In this document: in pieces, positions 51,197-60,458 of the stretch
Position numbering within the stretch: position 1 is the stretch's first letter
Layout: every line of letters starts with the position of its first letter
From: an uncultured Bacteroidales bacterium
GTDB taxonomy: Bacteria; Bacteroidota; Bacteroidia; Bacteroidales; Paludibacteraceae
NCBI GenBank assembly: GCA_902780235.1
Contig: CACZEL010000001.1
Span: 62,001-126,000 of the forward strand
DNA length: 64,000 nucleotides
Reading direction: 5' to 3'
Notes under the pieces: model-generated
What the model was told of the DNA's origin: nothing
Database searches by the model: none
Seen by the model: only the letters and a program-made list of their open reading frames with translations
Made by a program: the position numbers and the translations under genes

Positions 51197-54100
51197 TTAT
51201 TTCACCAAGCGACCCGTTGCGTCGAACATCTTTTCTCCGCGGAGAATATACATCTTACCGTCAATCAGCAACTTGGTACTTAGTACCTGACCACTTGTTA
51301 CTTGGTCAAAGCCGGTTGCCGTATTCGTGCCATTGAAGCCCATTGCTACGCGACGGCGTCCTTGAGCCACCGGAGTAACATAATCAGGTACTTCGCTCAA
51401 CTTGATATATGCACGGTTGGCATTCAGCCAGTTAGCCGGATTCTCCGATGCAAAGAGTGAATTGTTATAGAAGATGTACTTGCCTAACAAATCGTCACCG
51501 TTCATCAGAGACAACGTGCCATAGAGACCGTTATGGTTGCCCGCTGCTGCATTTGCCTCATCCGTATAAGTAACAGCGATGCTGGTTACATCATCCTTCG
51601 GCAGGAAGATATACGGCATACCTGCTTCCATGACACCGTCGATCACTTCGTCGAAGAAGACTTTGTACGGTTGATTGTTCTCATAGGTCATATGAGCCAC
51701 CTCAAAGATCGTTGCGCCGATCATGATACCGCCGTTCGGCAGACAGATAGTTCCATAAATATTTTGCGTTACCTCCCGGCTGTAATCTATCGGATAGAGT
51801 TGAGCACTGAACTCAAACAAGCGATAAGAATCGGTAGATCCAAGGAAATAAGTACCCGGCATTAAGAGTTCTGTTACAAATCCTTGCGCCTCATACGTGC
51901 TGGATGTAATAACATAATTTCCGATAGCCTTGGAAGCATCATTAGTTGCCTCTTCGGCAATGAACATCTTACGCGAGTCACCATCGTTATTGGTAGAACC
52001 TACCAGACGTATCTTTGCCAGATAGCCACTCGGCACGGTGAACGAAACTTCATTATTTCCATTCTTGGGTTTGAAGCCCTTCAATATTTTGGTATAGGTC
52101 TTACCGCCCCATGTTGAGTTCGCAGGTGCATTGTCTGCACTGACACTAATGCTGCTACCAATACTCCATGCAAAGTGCGTATCGTCATCCTCGTAAGATG
52201 TTGCAGTAAACGCCGTCGCACCGGTACTACCGTCATAGATTACTAATCCCGGTACGCGGCTGATCTTGAACGAAACGGTGTACTCTTGTTCCGACTCATC
52301 CTCCGCTGTCACAGTGAACGAAGCCGTACCGGCTGTCGAACCAGCCTGCGTAATTGTTCCGACAGAAGCGTGCGCATCATTTGCTACCGCAGCCACAGCA
52401 GGCTCTGTTGCCGGATCTGTTCCGTACGGATACTCATATATGTAATCATATACACCTTCCTTCAGTTCAACCGCATTACCGTCAACGGTCAGCGAACTCA
52501 GCGACTTATCGCTCGAACGCGTTGCACGCACTAATGTAATCGTATAAGTAGTAGCGTCACCATCCTTGTCGGTCAGCACATAGGTATTGTCACCCCATGC
52601 CCAAGCACCGGCATTGGTGGTTACGACAGCCGTACCTGCGCCGTTCCAGTAATACTCAGCCGTTACGGCACTCAGATCGGTTGAATAAGGCAGTGTCTCT
52701 TCGACCGTTGTACCTGCAACTTCAATCTTCGTTCCGTCAAACGTAATCGACTTCAATACCGGATTCATCGGGCGGTATACCTTCAGACCGTCTATCTTCG
52801 CGTTCAAGTTATCAGAACGTTTCAGACCGATAGAGGTAGCGCCAGCAGGAACACTTGCCAGAACAATACTGTTCTCTCCCGTTGAATAATCATCAACAGC
52901 AACAGAAGTCAAAATACCATTATCCAAATTGCCCGTACCTGTGCAAATCTCCAGCGCCTTGGTGCCAATATCCGATTTAGCATTGACATCTACCACCAGC
53001 ACATCGCCGTTTTGCAATGTCTGACCTTCTTTCAGCGTTACGTAGATATAGTAGTCGCCCTTGTCAATTTTCAAGTCGCTCAACTTAACCGAAGCAGTTC
53101 CTTTATACAAACCGGTAACAGTTGCCGTGGTATTGCCCGTAACTGCTGCACCGATGATCTCAAGACCATCTTTTGCTTCTTTCTTGAAGTTAACCGTATA
53201 GGTCTTTTCTGTCTCATTGGCTGCTACGATGGTGAAGGTAGCCGCACCCGGTACACTCGTCACACTCAGCACCGCACCCGCTTTCTCGCTCGATGTGCCG
53301 TCTGCAAGCGTGTAAGCAACCGTAATCGTCTCATACGAAGGAGCGTACGGCAGTTCTACATCATACGTATACGTACCTTCTTCATAGCCTACAGCCGTTG
53401 CGTCTCCGGTGCCGATCTTGTAGGTCAATGCACTCAGGCTGAACGGTGAGGGTTTAACCACATATTTAGCCACCAGCGTCACATTGGCAGTCGGCTCATA
53501 AGCCGCAGCATTGATCTTCGCTCCCTCAACGGTTCCAACGTGCCAGCCTTCAAACAGATAATCATCACTTGCAGGAGTAGCGTTACCGATTACCAGCGGA
53601 GTGCCCGTGTACTTAACTGATTCATCAGCGTATGTACCACCATTTGCGTCCAATGTTACAATTGCCGGCAGGATAACATTCTGAATTTCTTCATCAATCA
53701 TGATCTGCTTGAAGACAACTGTTTTAGTATCCGTACTTTGGAACTTAACGATAACATCTGCGCCGCTGGTGTTCTCGTACTCATAAGGAGTAGCCAGTTG
53801 AGCAGCTGTCTTCGTAATAGGATCGGCGTCTCCGATGATCACATTGACGTCATTACCCACATTACCAAACTTAGCGCGTACCGTCGAACCATTCTTCAAC
53901 AAGAAGCTGATTGCCGAAGTCGTTTTGTTCACTTTCATTCCGAGGAATGCGTAGTTACGATTTGTCTTGCTCGGATCATCGTTCAACGAATCCAACGCAT
54001 TCAAATCTACTTGCTTGTAACCTTTTCCTTCCAGTTCAGCAATGAATCCAGCTTTGTTGGCTACCTTATTATCCAATACCCATTGCTCAATATTAATAGA

Positions 54101-57100
54101 ACTTGCATATGCATCCACGTAACTTGCCACAAGGGTTATCTCCGTTCCGGCTACATCGCTTGTTACATCCTCCAAATCAACAGGCTCACCACTCAGCGTC
54201 CAAACAACACGCTTGTAATCTTGCGGAGTTGGCGTAATTCCTGCTGCTGTCGGGTGACCACTAACCGCTACGTTCTCCGAACCAATCAGCGTCTCACTGT
54301 CTGCCTGATAGTAATGTACGATGAATGCATCTGCTTTTGCCATCGTCACGGTATAGGTGATCTCATTGATCTCTGCGCTTGCTTCCCATTTACCGCTTAA
54401 GTTCACAGTAGCAGTCTTGGAAATAACGTCATCCTTTTCCACTTGCGAGTCGTCCTCGTAGGTAATCACAGTGTGTTTTTTGAACTTGAGCGCCGGAGCT
54501 GTTACATACTCATCCTCCAAATCAAGCGCATAAGCAGGTCCTGTCTTGAGGGTTGATAAGTTAGCCGAAGAGATAGATGTGCCGTTAATCTTCACATCCG
54601 TCAAGTCAATAACTGTGCTAACGATTGCTTTCTTTGCTTCCAAAGTAACCAAAGCGTTACGGAACCAAACACCCTTTTTGCCTGTTTCTACATTCGTGAA
54701 ACGGATATAGAGACTTGTCGGGAAGGAACCAGCGGGTGCGGTGAACTCATGTTGTGAATCTCCACTTTCTCCGCCTGTCATAGGTGTCCAATCGGTATTA
54801 TTCCAAGAATACTCTATACCTGCTGTCTCCTCAATTTTACCAAACGCACAAACGCTCTTGATTCCGAATAACGAACTGTAAGCATTGTTTATTGCGAGAG
54901 TGATTGTAACATCTCCTGCTGTCTCCGGACGCCCTGAAGCTACGGAAGCCATTCCGTCAACCGTCACGCTTGTATATTGAGCAGCTGGAGCATCTTCGTT
55001 CGGACTTGCCACACAACTACCAGTGTAGGCACTCTTCTTCCATACATATGTGTTTTCCAGCTCGCTCTCCAATACCTCAACCGTTGCTTCGGCTTCGCCT
55101 TTCGCATAGGTTGCATTGCCTGCTTGCTCTGCTACGACAACGTATTCGCCGGCTATGGTTGCGGTGAACAAACCAGCACTGGTGATACTTGCATCATCAC
55201 CATAATCCTCTTTCAGTGAGAAGCTAACAGAACTTTCTGTATTCGAAGATTCATATTTAGCCGCCATATTCAATGCTGAACCGCCAATAACATATTTGGC
55301 ATTCGCCATGGAGGCATTAGGATCTAACTTCCACTGAGCGGTGAACGTAACGGCGTACGCCGGCATCGTAAATTCAGCCTCTGCGTCCTCCAAATGTGTT
55401 GCAGACTCATCGTCCGTCCACTGCCAGCCTTCGAAGACATGGCCTGCCCAAGTCGGAGCCGCAGCCAAATCAAATGCCTCGTCTTCTGCCTTGTTAGTCT
55501 CTGTCGGTGCATCACCGGTAGGACCATTCAGAACATAGGTTACAGCATATTTAGTTGCAATTGCTTTCCACTGTGCGGTAAAGGTTGTATTTGTAGCTGT
55601 CATTGTATATTCTGCTCCACCTGCATATTTTGTGGAATTTGCACTACACAGCCATCCGTCAAACTCTTTGTTCTCCGGAGCGGTGATACTTGTTGTACCA
55701 TTATGCAACGTAAAGACTGCGCCCGCTTTCTTGTCCGTCTCCGTCGGAGTGGTTCCACTACCGCCATTCAACGCATAAGTTACCGTATACTTCGGTGTTA
55801 CATCACCATATGTAACGGAGAAAGCGGTCATCACTAACCATGACTTTTCTTCTACAGAATTTACCTTAATGTAACGAACATTAGCAACCGCTGTGGTTTC
55901 GTTTACTGCATTAGCGCCCCAATCTGACTTATTATGATTAACCGTTACCGTTTTAAGGACTGTTGAACCATTAGAACCGATATACTCTATATAGAATTCC
56001 CTATCTTTAGTTGATCCAATATTAAATGAACCTGTTACAGAAGAAACTGTTGTAACATAGCCTAAATCAAATAATGCATATGCGTCTGTGTTCTTAGCGA
56101 ATGCGATTGCATTGTCGTTCATACTATTGCTATGAGGAGCCGATAGGCCTGCGGTATTCATTGCGCCTACCGTGTTCACATAGCACTCACTATCAGCCGG
56201 ATCAGCATCAAACTCATCCGAGTTAAATGTCCATCCCTCTGACTTGAGTGTAGTTATCGTTTTTTCGTTAGCAACGGCAAACGAGTATGTCTCTTTCGGT
56301 GCCCATACAGGGTAGAAGGTCTGCGCGGCATTCGCGGTATAAGAACCACCGAGATCATAAGCCTTTGTTCCTCCATCGGTCGTTGCCCAACCTACTTGAA
56401 CATAACCATCACGGGTAAACATCTGAGAAGAAAGCGTGAAACCGACATCTTCTGTCTTGTCACCGGCATCAATATTTCCGGTGCCGTATGTGCCTTTGTT
56501 ATACGTGATTGCATAGTGTGCAATAAAGTCTGCTGCGGTTAACTCATAGGATTCGGCGTCACTCCAACAGTCATCTACAGTATGGTAGGAACGCAGATAA
56601 TATGTTCCTGCTGCACTTACCGTTTTAGATGCACCGCTTGTTCCTGTCTTATCCGTTCCGCTTGCCGAGCTCTGCCAATACCACACATTATTCTCTGCCG
56701 GCGAGCCGTCTGCTGTCAATGTGATTGTACCATCCGTCAAAGCACCTTTACTGATATCACCGGGAGCGGTTACATCACAAGGCGGTTCAGGGATACGAAG
56801 AGAGAAACCGCGGAAACGACATGCATTCGTCCCATCTGCCGTTACCTCTATCAAGTGTGTTTCTGTTGTAAGAGTAAAAGGATAGAGCGTATTATCAGTA
56901 CTATTATGATCAAATGTTTGAGCAACGCCATCAATTTTCACTACAAACTTCTTTCCATCACTTGTTCCGTTGTCTCTACCAAAGAAAGTAAACTGATCGT
57001 AACCGCTAACCTTCAACTTGATATAATCCGTATTCTTAATCGACACATAATGTGTTTTGCGATCATTAGCTGTTTCGGAAGTAAACGCAAATTGAGCAGG

Positions 57101-58708
57101 CGAATCAGAATCTCCACCATCGTTTACTGCACTCGGGCGGACAAGAAGCCAAGTGTCGGAAGGAGCTACATCTTTATTTGCCACAGCTGTCAACATCTCT
57201 TTTCCGTCAGAAGATGTCACACTGGAACCTGCATATAACTTACTGGTATTGAACGTATAAATCTCATAGTCTCTACCACTATAAGTCTTTAATGTTAACC
57301 CATAACCTCCGCTACCAGCAGCCGTTTCATAGGTTCCGGCAGAGTGAGTAGAAAGATTAAGAGTCCACTTCGCATACAAAGTTACGTTAGCCGTTCCCAT
57401 ATCAAATGTTTCACTAGCCGCGTAGGAATCTCCCGTACCATCAGCCTCTGTATTCCAGCCGCTGAATGTATAACCCGTTCTTGCAAGCGAACCGGTGTTA
57501 CCTAAAACGGTTACTTCATCACCCTCTTCATACGGAGAATCACTATCTGTTGGCACATCTCCACTAGTATTGCCGTTACCATCATAAGTGACAGTGTATG
57601 TTGTAGGAGTATCACCTCCTCCACCACTTGCACGATGAATTGATATCTGGTATAAACGATAATTGGATCCACTTGATGATCCTCGAATGATATATAATGT
57701 CTGTTCGCCGACCCACGGGTCAGTTTTTTTTGTTATATAATGAGCGAATGTCTGACCATTAGCACATACCATACCTGCAGAGGCTATTCCTACTGCACCA
57801 GACGTACTATTAGTTTTATTAGCAAGGAATGTGTATGTCGTCCTACTAGCCGAACCTAAATCTAACCAAATCTCATCTCCCTCTTGGAATTCATTTCCCT
57901 CACCTAAGTCAATGCTACCATATGTTCCAGAGCTCTTGTTATAATAATACGTATTGGGAGTGGCCTCTGTATCGGTATAGGTATTTCCCGTCTGTAAACT
58001 AGTAGTAGTCCACGAACCCAATCCCGTCAAAGTCGCCGCAGTCGCTGAAGTCATGTGGACTTCACAAAGTTGAGCGGTAGGTGTAATCTCGTCATCATAT
58101 GTGACAACTACCTTGTCAATATAGGTCTGAGCGACAGGCGTAAGTGTAACTGCCATAACTGGATTATCAAACGTAATCGTCATTTTGGTAGAATATGATT
58201 GATTCTTTCCTACCATTTGCAAATTCGTCAAACTCGTCGGATATGTTTTGGTACCATTATTATCCAGTTCTACTGTAAATCCGGTTGCCGGGGTTGAGTA
58301 CGTGATTGCATCAGCAGAAGTTTTTAGGGTAAACGCATTTGTAAGCGTTGATCCACTTGTATTACGAGCCCCATTGAATTCTATTGCTTTAATATTTTTA
58401 GCTTTAGAAATAGCAAAAAAAGGAGCGTAGCTGCCTGAATTAATATTAAAGCTTACCGCTGATACATTTTTTACTGTACCATTTACAGGTTCACCATTAA
58501 TAGTGATATTATCCTGCACATAGCGCTTTGACGCCGCCGGATTCTGAACTGTAAAAGTTTGATCTCCCCACACATTACCTATACCGATAAAGAAAGCGAG
58601 GAACAAACATGCTGTGTATTGCCAGAAATGTTTGAAAATTTGCGAATTACCCCCCCCTGCTTTTAGAGTGGCATTCGCCTTGGTTAAACATAGAAAAATG
58701 TTTTTCAT
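51197..58708 (-). CDS. Giant secreted multidomain repeat protein 3 (2503 aa)
   Basis: The N-terminus is unusual: 27 polar residues containing a Gly-Gly-Gly block (residues 18-20, poly-G tract) before the hydrophobic signal core HFWQYTACLFLAFFIGIGNVWG. InlB/Listeria-Bacteroides repeats follow (YTVTYDGNGNTSG...GYTFSGWN, FDGWLCSAN, HVFEGWQWTDDES), with Ig-like and beta-sandwich modules throughout and late cadherin-like strands (KSLSSLTVDGNAVEL). The last residues (YILRGEKMFDATGRLVK) are virtually the same as giant 2. Secreted, surface-associated function is inferred. It has a good promoter at 58770-58801 and a short leader. Confidence 0.85.
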   Translation of the reverse strand: MKNIFLCLTKANATLKAGGGNSQIFKHFWQYTACLFLAFFIGIGNVWGDQTFTVQNPAASKRYVQDNITINGEPVNGTVKNVSAVSFNINSGSYAPFFAISKAKNIKAIEFNGARNTSGSTLTNAFTLKTSADAITYSTPATGFTVELDNNGTKTYPTSLTNLQMVGKNQSYSTKMTITFDNPVMAVTLTPVAQTYIDKVVVTYDDEITPTAQLCEVHMTSATAATLTGLGSWTTTSLQTGNTYTDTEATPNTYYYNKSSGTYGSIDLGEGNEFQEGDEIWLDLGSASRTTYTFLANKTNSTSGAVGIASAGMVCANGQTFAHYITKKTDPWVGEQTLYIIRGSSSGSNYRLYQISIHRASGGGGDTPTTYTVTYDGNGNTSGDVPTDSDSPYEEGDEVTVLGNTGSLARTGYTFSGWNTEADGTGDSYAASETFDMGTANVTLYAKWTLNLSTHSAGTYETAAGSGGYGLTLKTYSGRDYEIYTFNTSKLYAGSSVTSSDGKEMLTAVANKDVAPSDTWLLVRPSAVNDGGDSDSPAQFAFTSETANDRKTHYVSIKNTDYIKLKVSGYDQFTFFGRDNGTSDGKKFVVKIDGVAQTFDHNSTDNTLYPFTLTTETHLIEVTADGTNACRFRGFSLRIPEPPCDVTAPGDISKGALTDGTITLTADGSPAENNVWYWQSSASGTDKTGTSGASKTVSAAGTYYLRSYHTVDDCWSDAESYELTAADFIAHYAITYNKGTYGTGNIDAGDKTEDVGFTLSSQMFTRDGYVQVGWATTDGGTKAYDLGGSYTANAAQTFYPVWAPKETYSFAVANEKTITTLKSEGWTFNSDEFDADPADSECYVNTVGAMNTAGLSAPHSNSMNDNAIAFAKNTDAYALFDLGYVTTVSSVTGSFNIGSTKDREFYIEYIGSNGSTVLKTVTVNHNKSDWGANAVNETTAVANVRYIKVNSVEEKSWLVMTAFSVTYGDVTPKYTVTYALNGGSGTTPTETDKKAGAVFTLHNGTTSITAPENKEFDGWLCSANSTKYAGGAEYTMTATNTTFTAQWKAIATKYAVTYVLNGPTGDAPTETNKAEDEAFDLAAAPTWAGHVFEGWQWTDDESATHLEDAEAEFTMPAYAVTFTAQWKLDPNASMANAKYVIGGSALNMAAKYESSNTESSVSFSLKEDYGDDASITSAGLFTATIAGEYVVVAEQAGNATYAKGEAEATVEVLESELENTYVWKKSAYTGSCVASPNEDAPAAQYTSVTVDGMASVASGRPETAGDVTITLAINNAYSSLFGIKSVCAFGKIEETAGIEYSWNNTDWTPMTGGESGDSQHEFTAPAGSFPTSLYIRFTNVETGKKGVWFRNALVTLEAKKAIVSTVIDLTDVKINGTSISSANLSTLKTGPAYALDLEDEYVTAPALKFKKHTVITYEDDSQVEKDDVISKTATVNLSGKWEASAEINEITYTVTMAKADAFIVHYYQADSETLIGSENVAVSGHPTAAGITPTPQDYKRVVWTLSGEPVDLEDVTSDVAGTEITLVASYVDAYASSINIEQWVLDNKVANKAGFIAELEGKGYKQVDLNALDSLNDDPSKTNRNYAFLGMKVNKTTSAISFLLKNGSTVRAKFGNVGNDVNVIIGDADPITKTAAQLATPYEYENTSGADVIVKFQSTDTKTVVFKQIMIDEEIQNVILPAIVTLDANGGTYADESVKYTGTPLVIGNATPASDDYLFEGWHVGTVEGAKINAAAYEPTANVTLVAKYVVKPSPFSLSALTYKIGTGDATAVGYEEGTYTYDVELPYAPSYETITVAYTLADGTSSEKAGAVLSVTSVPGAATFTIVAANETEKTYTVNFKKEAKDGLEIIGAAVTGNTTATVTGLYKGTASVKLSDLKIDKGDYYIYVTLKEGQTLQNGDVLVVDVNAKSDIGTKALEICTGTGNLDNGILTSVAVDDYSTGENSIVLASVPAGATSIGLKRSDNLNAKIDGLKVYRPMNPVLKSITFDGTKIEVAGTTVEETLPYSTDLSAVTAEYYWNGAGTAVVTTNAGAWAWGDNTYVLTDKDGDATTYTITLVRATRSSDKSLSSLTVDGNAVELKEGVYDYIYEYPYGTDPATEPAVAAVANDAHASVGTITQAGSTAGTASFTVTAEDESEQEYTVSFKISRVPGLVIYDGSTGATAFTATSYEDDDTHFAWSIGSSISVSADNAPANSTWGGKTYTKILKGFKPKNGNNEVSFTVPSGYLAKIRLVGSTNNDGDSRKMFIAEEATNDASKAIGNYVITSSTYEAQGFVTELLMPGTYFLGSTDSYRLFEFSAQLYPIDYSREVTQNIYGTICLPNGGIMIGATIFEVAHMTYENNQPYKVFFDEVIDGVMEAGMPYIFLPKDDVTSIAVTYTDEANAAAGNHNGLYGTLSLMNGDDLLGKYIFYNNSLFASENPANWLNANRAYIKLSEVPDYVTPVAQGRRRVAMGFNGTNTATGFDQVTSGQVLSTKLLIDGKMYILRGEKMFDATGRLVK
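58650..58657 (-). repeat. Poly-G (8) tract in the 5' coding end of giant 3
   Basis: Eight consecutive G on the coding strand at codons 18-20, upstream of the signal-peptide core. Gain or loss of one base would frameshift the protein before its signal peptide, and no later in-frame ATG precedes that core. This is the usual position for a slipped-strand phase-variation tract. Confidence 0.85.
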
Positions 58709-58769
58709 GATGATTTGATTTTAGTTAATATTGATTGAATTTGATTAATCTGCTCATCATTTTCACGGG

Positions 58770-58801
58770 CAAAGATACAAAAAGTTTTTCATATACGCAA
58801 A
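58770..58801 (-). promoter_or_regulatory. Promoter of giant 3
   Basis: TTTG at 58801-58798, 20 bp spacer, TATCTTTG at 58777-58770 (minus); box TTTGCGTATAT. The predicted leader is about 55 bases. Confidence 0.8.
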
Positions 58802-58881
58802 AGCGCGTGGGGATACACGCGCATTTTACACAAAAAACGTCAAATAATACACAAGGAGAAAAAATTTTATACACCTTGTGT

Positions 58882-60312
58882 TTATCTTTTCACAAAGACA
58901 GCGTAGCCTTTCTTGGGGAGTTCGAAATGGGTGGTAGAGGTGAATTGAACATCGCGCTGGACGATGCGATCGGCGATCGTTTCGCTGTTGAGGCATTGCA
59001 CATAGATACCCTCGGCGATGCCTTGGATGTCGCATTCCGCCATCTTGTCCGCCAAGTTAATGACCACCAAGACCATGTTGTCATCCTTCACCTTCGTATA
59101 AGCCATGAAGGCAGAATTGGAGCACTTGAGGAAAGTGGTCGTCGGCCGATCGGCTTTCTTGCCTCCGCCTAATGCAGGCTGGGTATGACGAAGGGCAACG
59201 AGCGTGCGGATCGTGTTCTGCAGTTGCTTATTGGGGTTGTCCCAATAGATAATATCGCGGTTGAAATAGTTCTGCACTTTCTTATAGCCTATCTCCTGTC
59301 CGTTATAGAGCAGCGGCATGCCGTAGAGGGTGAACTCGACTACCGTCAGCGGCGCCACATTATCGCCATGATAGCCGAAATAGTTCTCGGAGAAATTATC
59401 GCCGATATCATCATGGTTCGTCAGATAGACCATGCGATCCATGTTGGTATAATTGCCGTTATTAAGCAGCGTCTGGCATTGCGCCTGCAGTCTGCCAGCG
59501 GCATCGGTTGTACCAAGATAGAGTTTGACGCGGTCATGGAAACCCCATGCGTAATCGTAATCGAAGCCGACCTTGTACAAAGCCGATTTATCGGCAAAAT
59601 CCGCTTCGCCGAGCATCCATATCTTACGTCCCGCAGCCTCCTGGAGCATGGGTATGGTAGCCTCCCAGAACTCCGCCGGTATCTGCGGAGAAGAGACGTA
59701 ATCGCAGCGGAAGCCGTCCACGTCTGCATTGGTGATCCAATAGATCATCGCCTGCTGCATCGCCGCACACATGTCGGGATTGGAGTAGTCGAGCTGATAG
59801 ACATCGCTGTAGTTATTGGGATGCACGATCTGTCCACCCGAATGCTGGTAATAATCCGGGTGCTCGGTGACCCAGACATGGTCCAAGCCGGTATGATTCG
59901 GTACCCAATCGAGCCAAACCTCCATGCCTAAGGCGTGCGCCGTATTGACGAAGGACTTGAAATCGTCCAACGTACCATGGTGGGAGTTGACGGCCGTATA
60001 GTCATGCAGAGCATATGGGCTGCCGAGCGAACCGATCTTACCTTGCTGGCTACGCGGCTGGATAGGCATCAGCCAAACGATGTCGATGCCTAAGGTGCGG
60101 AGTTCCGCCAAACGTGCCTCGGCAGCGGCTAAAGTGCCCTCTTTGGTGAAGTTATAGAGGTTCATCTCATAGATAACGCGATTATCCATGCTGTAAGCAA
60201 CCGTGTTATCCACATTGAGGGGAACTTCCTCACCAAAAGTGTCGGGCTCGTTCTTGGATTTGCAAGCAACCAGCGTTATGAGTGTCAAGAAAAGTAAGAT
60301 GGATTTTTTCAT
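58882..60312 (-). CDS. GH13 alpha-amylase family lipoprotein
   Basis: A 476-residue glycoside hydrolase acting on alpha-glucans. Lipoprotein signal MKKSILLFLTLITLVAC, lipidated Cys17. GH13 regions are in order: WLDWVPNHTG (region I, ~135-144), DGFRCDYV (region II with the nucleophile Asp, ~200-207), GEADF (acid/base Glu, ~237-241) and TNHDD (region IV, ~299-303). A C-terminal beta domain ends at FELPKKGYAVFVK. Surface- or periplasm-anchored starch or glycogen breakdown is the likely role. No SusC/SusD genes are seen in the window. Confidence 0.93.
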   Translation of the reverse strand: MKKSILLFLTLITLVACKSKNEPDTFGEEVPLNVDNTVAYSMDNRVIYEMNLYNFTKEGTLAAAEARLAELRTLGIDIVWLMPIQPRSQQGKIGSLGSPYALHDYTAVNSHHGTLDDFKSFVNTAHALGMEVWLDWVPNHTGLDHVWVTEHPDYYQHSGGQIVHPNNYSDVYQLDYSNPDMCAAMQQAMIYWITNADVDGFRCDYVSSPQIPAEFWEATIPMLQEAAGRKIWMLGEADFADKSALYKVGFDYDYAWGFHDRVKLYLGTTDAAGRLQAQCQTLLNNGNYTNMDRMVYLTNHDDIGDNFSENYFGYHGDNVAPLTVVEFTLYGMPLLYNGQEIGYKKVQNYFNRDIIYWDNPNKQLQNTIRTLVALRHTQPALGGGKKADRPTTTFLKCSNSAFMAYTKVKDDNMVLVVINLADKMAECDIQGIAEGIYVQCLNSETIADRIVQRDVQFTSTTHFELPKKGYAVFVKR

Positions 60313-60394
60313 AAGTGAGAATGTTTTTTTTGATCCAGAATAAAATTTCTGGAAATGAACGAAGGTGGGTCCGAGATAATCTGCATAACGGAAG

Positions 60395-60440
60395 CAGAAT
60401 GGAAGTACAATGGAAGTACATTGATACTACAATGCACCAC
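60395..60440 (+). repeat. Micro-repeat spacer upstream of the amylase gene
   Basis: AATGGAAGTAC twice in tandem, then degenerate ACAATG heptamers, in the 146-bp gap between the GH13 gene and the propeller gene. A CCAGAA/TTCTGG stem with an A-run lies at 60334-60352. Confidence 0.7.
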
Positions 60441-60458
60441 AATGAACGCCCGAACGAC

